Shown here one piece after another: positions 5,384 to 6,574 of a stretch of 6,574 bases of DNA; position 1 is the stretch's first letter, and every line of letters begins with the position of its first letter. The position numbers were made by a program, and so were the translations under genes. Location of the stretch: the NCBI GenBank assembly GCA_003166055.1, contig PMWR01000105.1, positions 11,175 through 17,748 on the forward strand. The letters are read 5' to 3'. The notes beneath the pieces are model-generated. The model was not told the DNA's origin, ran no database searches, and saw nothing but the letters and a program-made list of their open reading frames with translations. The DNA is from Acidobacteriaceae bacterium. GTDB lineage: Bacteria > Acidobacteriota > Terriglobia > Terriglobales > Acidobacteriaceae.

Positions 5384-6574
5384 CTACAGCTTTTCAGCCA
5401 CGCTCTTGGCCTGCGTAAACAGATAGAGATAATCCGGTCCGCCCGCCTTCGAGTCCGTCCCGCTCATATTGAACCCGCCAAACGGGTGCGCTCCGACCAT
5501 GGCGCCAGTGCATTTGCGATTGAAATACAGATTCCCCACATGAAACTCCCGTGCCGCATGCTCGAGCTGCGCGCGGTCCGACGAATAGATCGAGCCGGTC
5601 AGCCCGTATTCCGTGTTGTTGGCCACGGCCAGGCCCTCTTCGAAGCTTTCCACCTTGATAATCGCCAGTACCGGCCCAAAAATCTCTTCCTGTGAAAGCA
5701 CAGCGTCCGGCGCGATGTCGGCAAACACCGTAGGCTCGAGGAAGTAGCCTCCCTCCGCGGTTTCCGGCGCGTTTCCCCCGGCAATCAGCCGTCCCTCTTT
5801 CTTGCCCGTCTCAATATAGTGCAGCATGGAGTCGAGCGCGGCCTTGTTGACCACTGGCCCCAGGTTAGGATTGCCCGTAGGATCGCCCACAGTAAGCTGC
5901 GCCACCCGTTCCCGCACCCGCTCCACAAACACGTCATAAATCGGCGCTTCAATAATTGCGCGCGAACACGCCGAGCACTTCTGCCCGCTAAACCCAAACG
6001 CCGAAGCCACCACCCCATCCACGGCCGCGTCCAGGTCGGCGTCGGCGCACACCAGGATCGAGTCTTTCCCGCCCATCTCCAGAATGGTCCGCTTGATCCA
6101 GATCTGCCCCGCCTTTGGCCGTGCCGCGCGCTCGTGAATGTCGAGCCCCACAGCCTTTGATCCGGTAAACGCAATGAACCGCGTCTTGGGATGCTCGACA
6201 ATCGCATTGCCAAACGTAGCGCCGGACCCCGGGCAGAAATTCACCACGCCCGGCGGCATTCCCGCCTCTTCCAGCACTTCAACGAACTTGGCCGCAATCG
6301 TCGGCGAATCGCTCGACGGCTTCAAAATCACTGTGTTTCCGGTGACGATGGAAGCAGCCGTCATCCCCGCCATAATGGCGAAAGGAAAGTTCCACGGCGG
6401 AATCACCGCGCCCACGCCCAGCGGAATATACAGCAGCCGATTGCGCTCGCCGGGATACTGGATCGGCGTGGTCGCCGCTGCCAGCCGCAACGCCTCGCGC
6501 GCATAGAACTCCAGAAAATCGATGGTCTCCGCCACGTCGGCGTCAGCCTCGGCCCAGTTCTTGCCCACTTCATA
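5384..6574 (-). CDS. rocA: L-glutamate gamma-semialdehyde (1-pyrroline-5-carboxylate) dehydrogenase, N-terminus cut by window edge
   Basis: The visible 396 residues are the central and C-terminal parts of an aldehyde dehydrogenase that oxidises glutamate semialdehyde to glutamate with NAD+, the last step of proline and arginine breakdown in the cytoplasm. Counting from the window edge, the sequence shows PPWNFPFAIMAG (59-70), the NAD-binding FTGSKAVG (136-143), EMGGKD with the catalytic Glu166, GQKCSACSR with the catalytic Cys200, and EEIFGPV (296-302). GNLYFNRKCTGAMVG and GTDSKAGGPDYL near the end are close to Bacillus RocA and separate this enzyme from general aldehyde dehydrogenases. The RocA family has about 515 residues, so roughly 120 N-terminal residues lie outside the window. 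A GTG at 6568 is not the start, because conserved sequence (YEVGKNWAEADAD) runs through it to the edge. No proline dehydrogenase domain is fused in the visible part. The toxin-antitoxin promoter begins about 70 bp after its stop, so the two units are probably independent. Confidence 0.95.
   Translation of the reverse strand, partial: YEVGKNWAEADADVAETIDFLEFYAREALRLAAATTPIQYPGERNRLLYIPLGVGAVIPPWNFPFAIMAGMTAASIVTGNTVILKPSSDSPTIAAKFVEVLEEAGMPPGVVNFCPGSGATFGNAIVEHPKTRFIAFTGSKAVGLDIHERAARPKAGQIWIKRTILEMGGKDSILVCADADLDAAVDGVVASAFGFSGQKCSACSRAIIEAPIYDVFVERVRERVAQLTVGDPTGNPNLGPVVNKAALDSMLHYIETGKKEGRLIAGGNAPETAEGGYFLEPTVFADIAPDAVLSQEEIFGPVLAIIKVESFEEGLAVANNTEYGLTGSIYSSDRAQLEHAAREFHVGNLYFNRKCTGAMVGAHPFGGFNMSGTDSKAGGPDYLYLFTQAKSVAEKL

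Noticed and set aside
5960..5990. CxxC made by the catalytic Cys in GQKCSACSR as a novel redox switch in the dehydrogenase
   Set aside because: As I recall, the same CSAC arrangement occurs in other P5C dehydrogenases such as the ALDH4A1 type, so it is not unusual here.

Overview
This is a GC-rich bacterial window, probably from an acidobacterium (Terriglobales-like). That placement is an inference. It rests on the LuxR-type regulator, whose helix-turn-helix resembles proteins I recall from Acidobacteriota, and on the pairing of a cyclic-nucleotide-domain histidine kinase with a receiver-fused, thioredoxin-reductase-like flavoprotein. The window holds five complete genes, one gene cut by the right edge, and a possible gene start at the left edge. 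I see no rRNA, tRNA, CRISPR array or insertion sequence.

Positions 173-3399 (minus strand) form a two-gene signalling unit, transcribed from right to left. The first gene (1747-3399) joins a phosphorylatable receiver domain, a glutaredoxin-fold-like linker and a TrxR-like FAD/NAD(P)H oxidoreductase. It lacks the CxxC of a real thioredoxin reductase and has only one cysteine in 550 residues. The second gene, 65 bp downstream, is a soluble histidine kinase with an N-terminal cyclic-nucleotide-binding-like domain. The simplest reading is a two-component system whose output is an enzyme rather than a DNA-binding protein.

Positions 3400-3758 are a non-coding divergent region containing an AT-rich cluster of nested inverted repeats (3498-3555) and a leader hairpin (3669-3688). 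It separates the flavoprotein gene from a LuxR/NarL-type regulator on the plus strand (3759-4448). That regulator has lost the phospho-acceptor Asp, the Thr/Ser and the Lys of its receiver, so it is probably phosphorylation-independent.

Positions 4479-5314 (minus strand) hold a compact TacA-TacT type toxin-antitoxin module. It consists of a ribbon-helix-helix DUF1778 antitoxin followed, with a 13-nt overlap, by a GNAT toxin. A well-formed extended -10 promoter overlaps an inverted repeat that is the likely autoregulatory operator, and this promoter fixes the antitoxin start at 5260.

Positions 5384-6574 (minus strand) hold most of an L-glutamate gamma-semialdehyde (1-pyrroline-5-carboxylate) dehydrogenase of the RocA type, for proline/arginine catabolism. 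Its N-terminus lies beyond the right edge. The leftmost 172 bases contain no convincing complete gene: a short near-perfect direct repeat, weak hairpins and a possible start codon for a following minus-strand gene.
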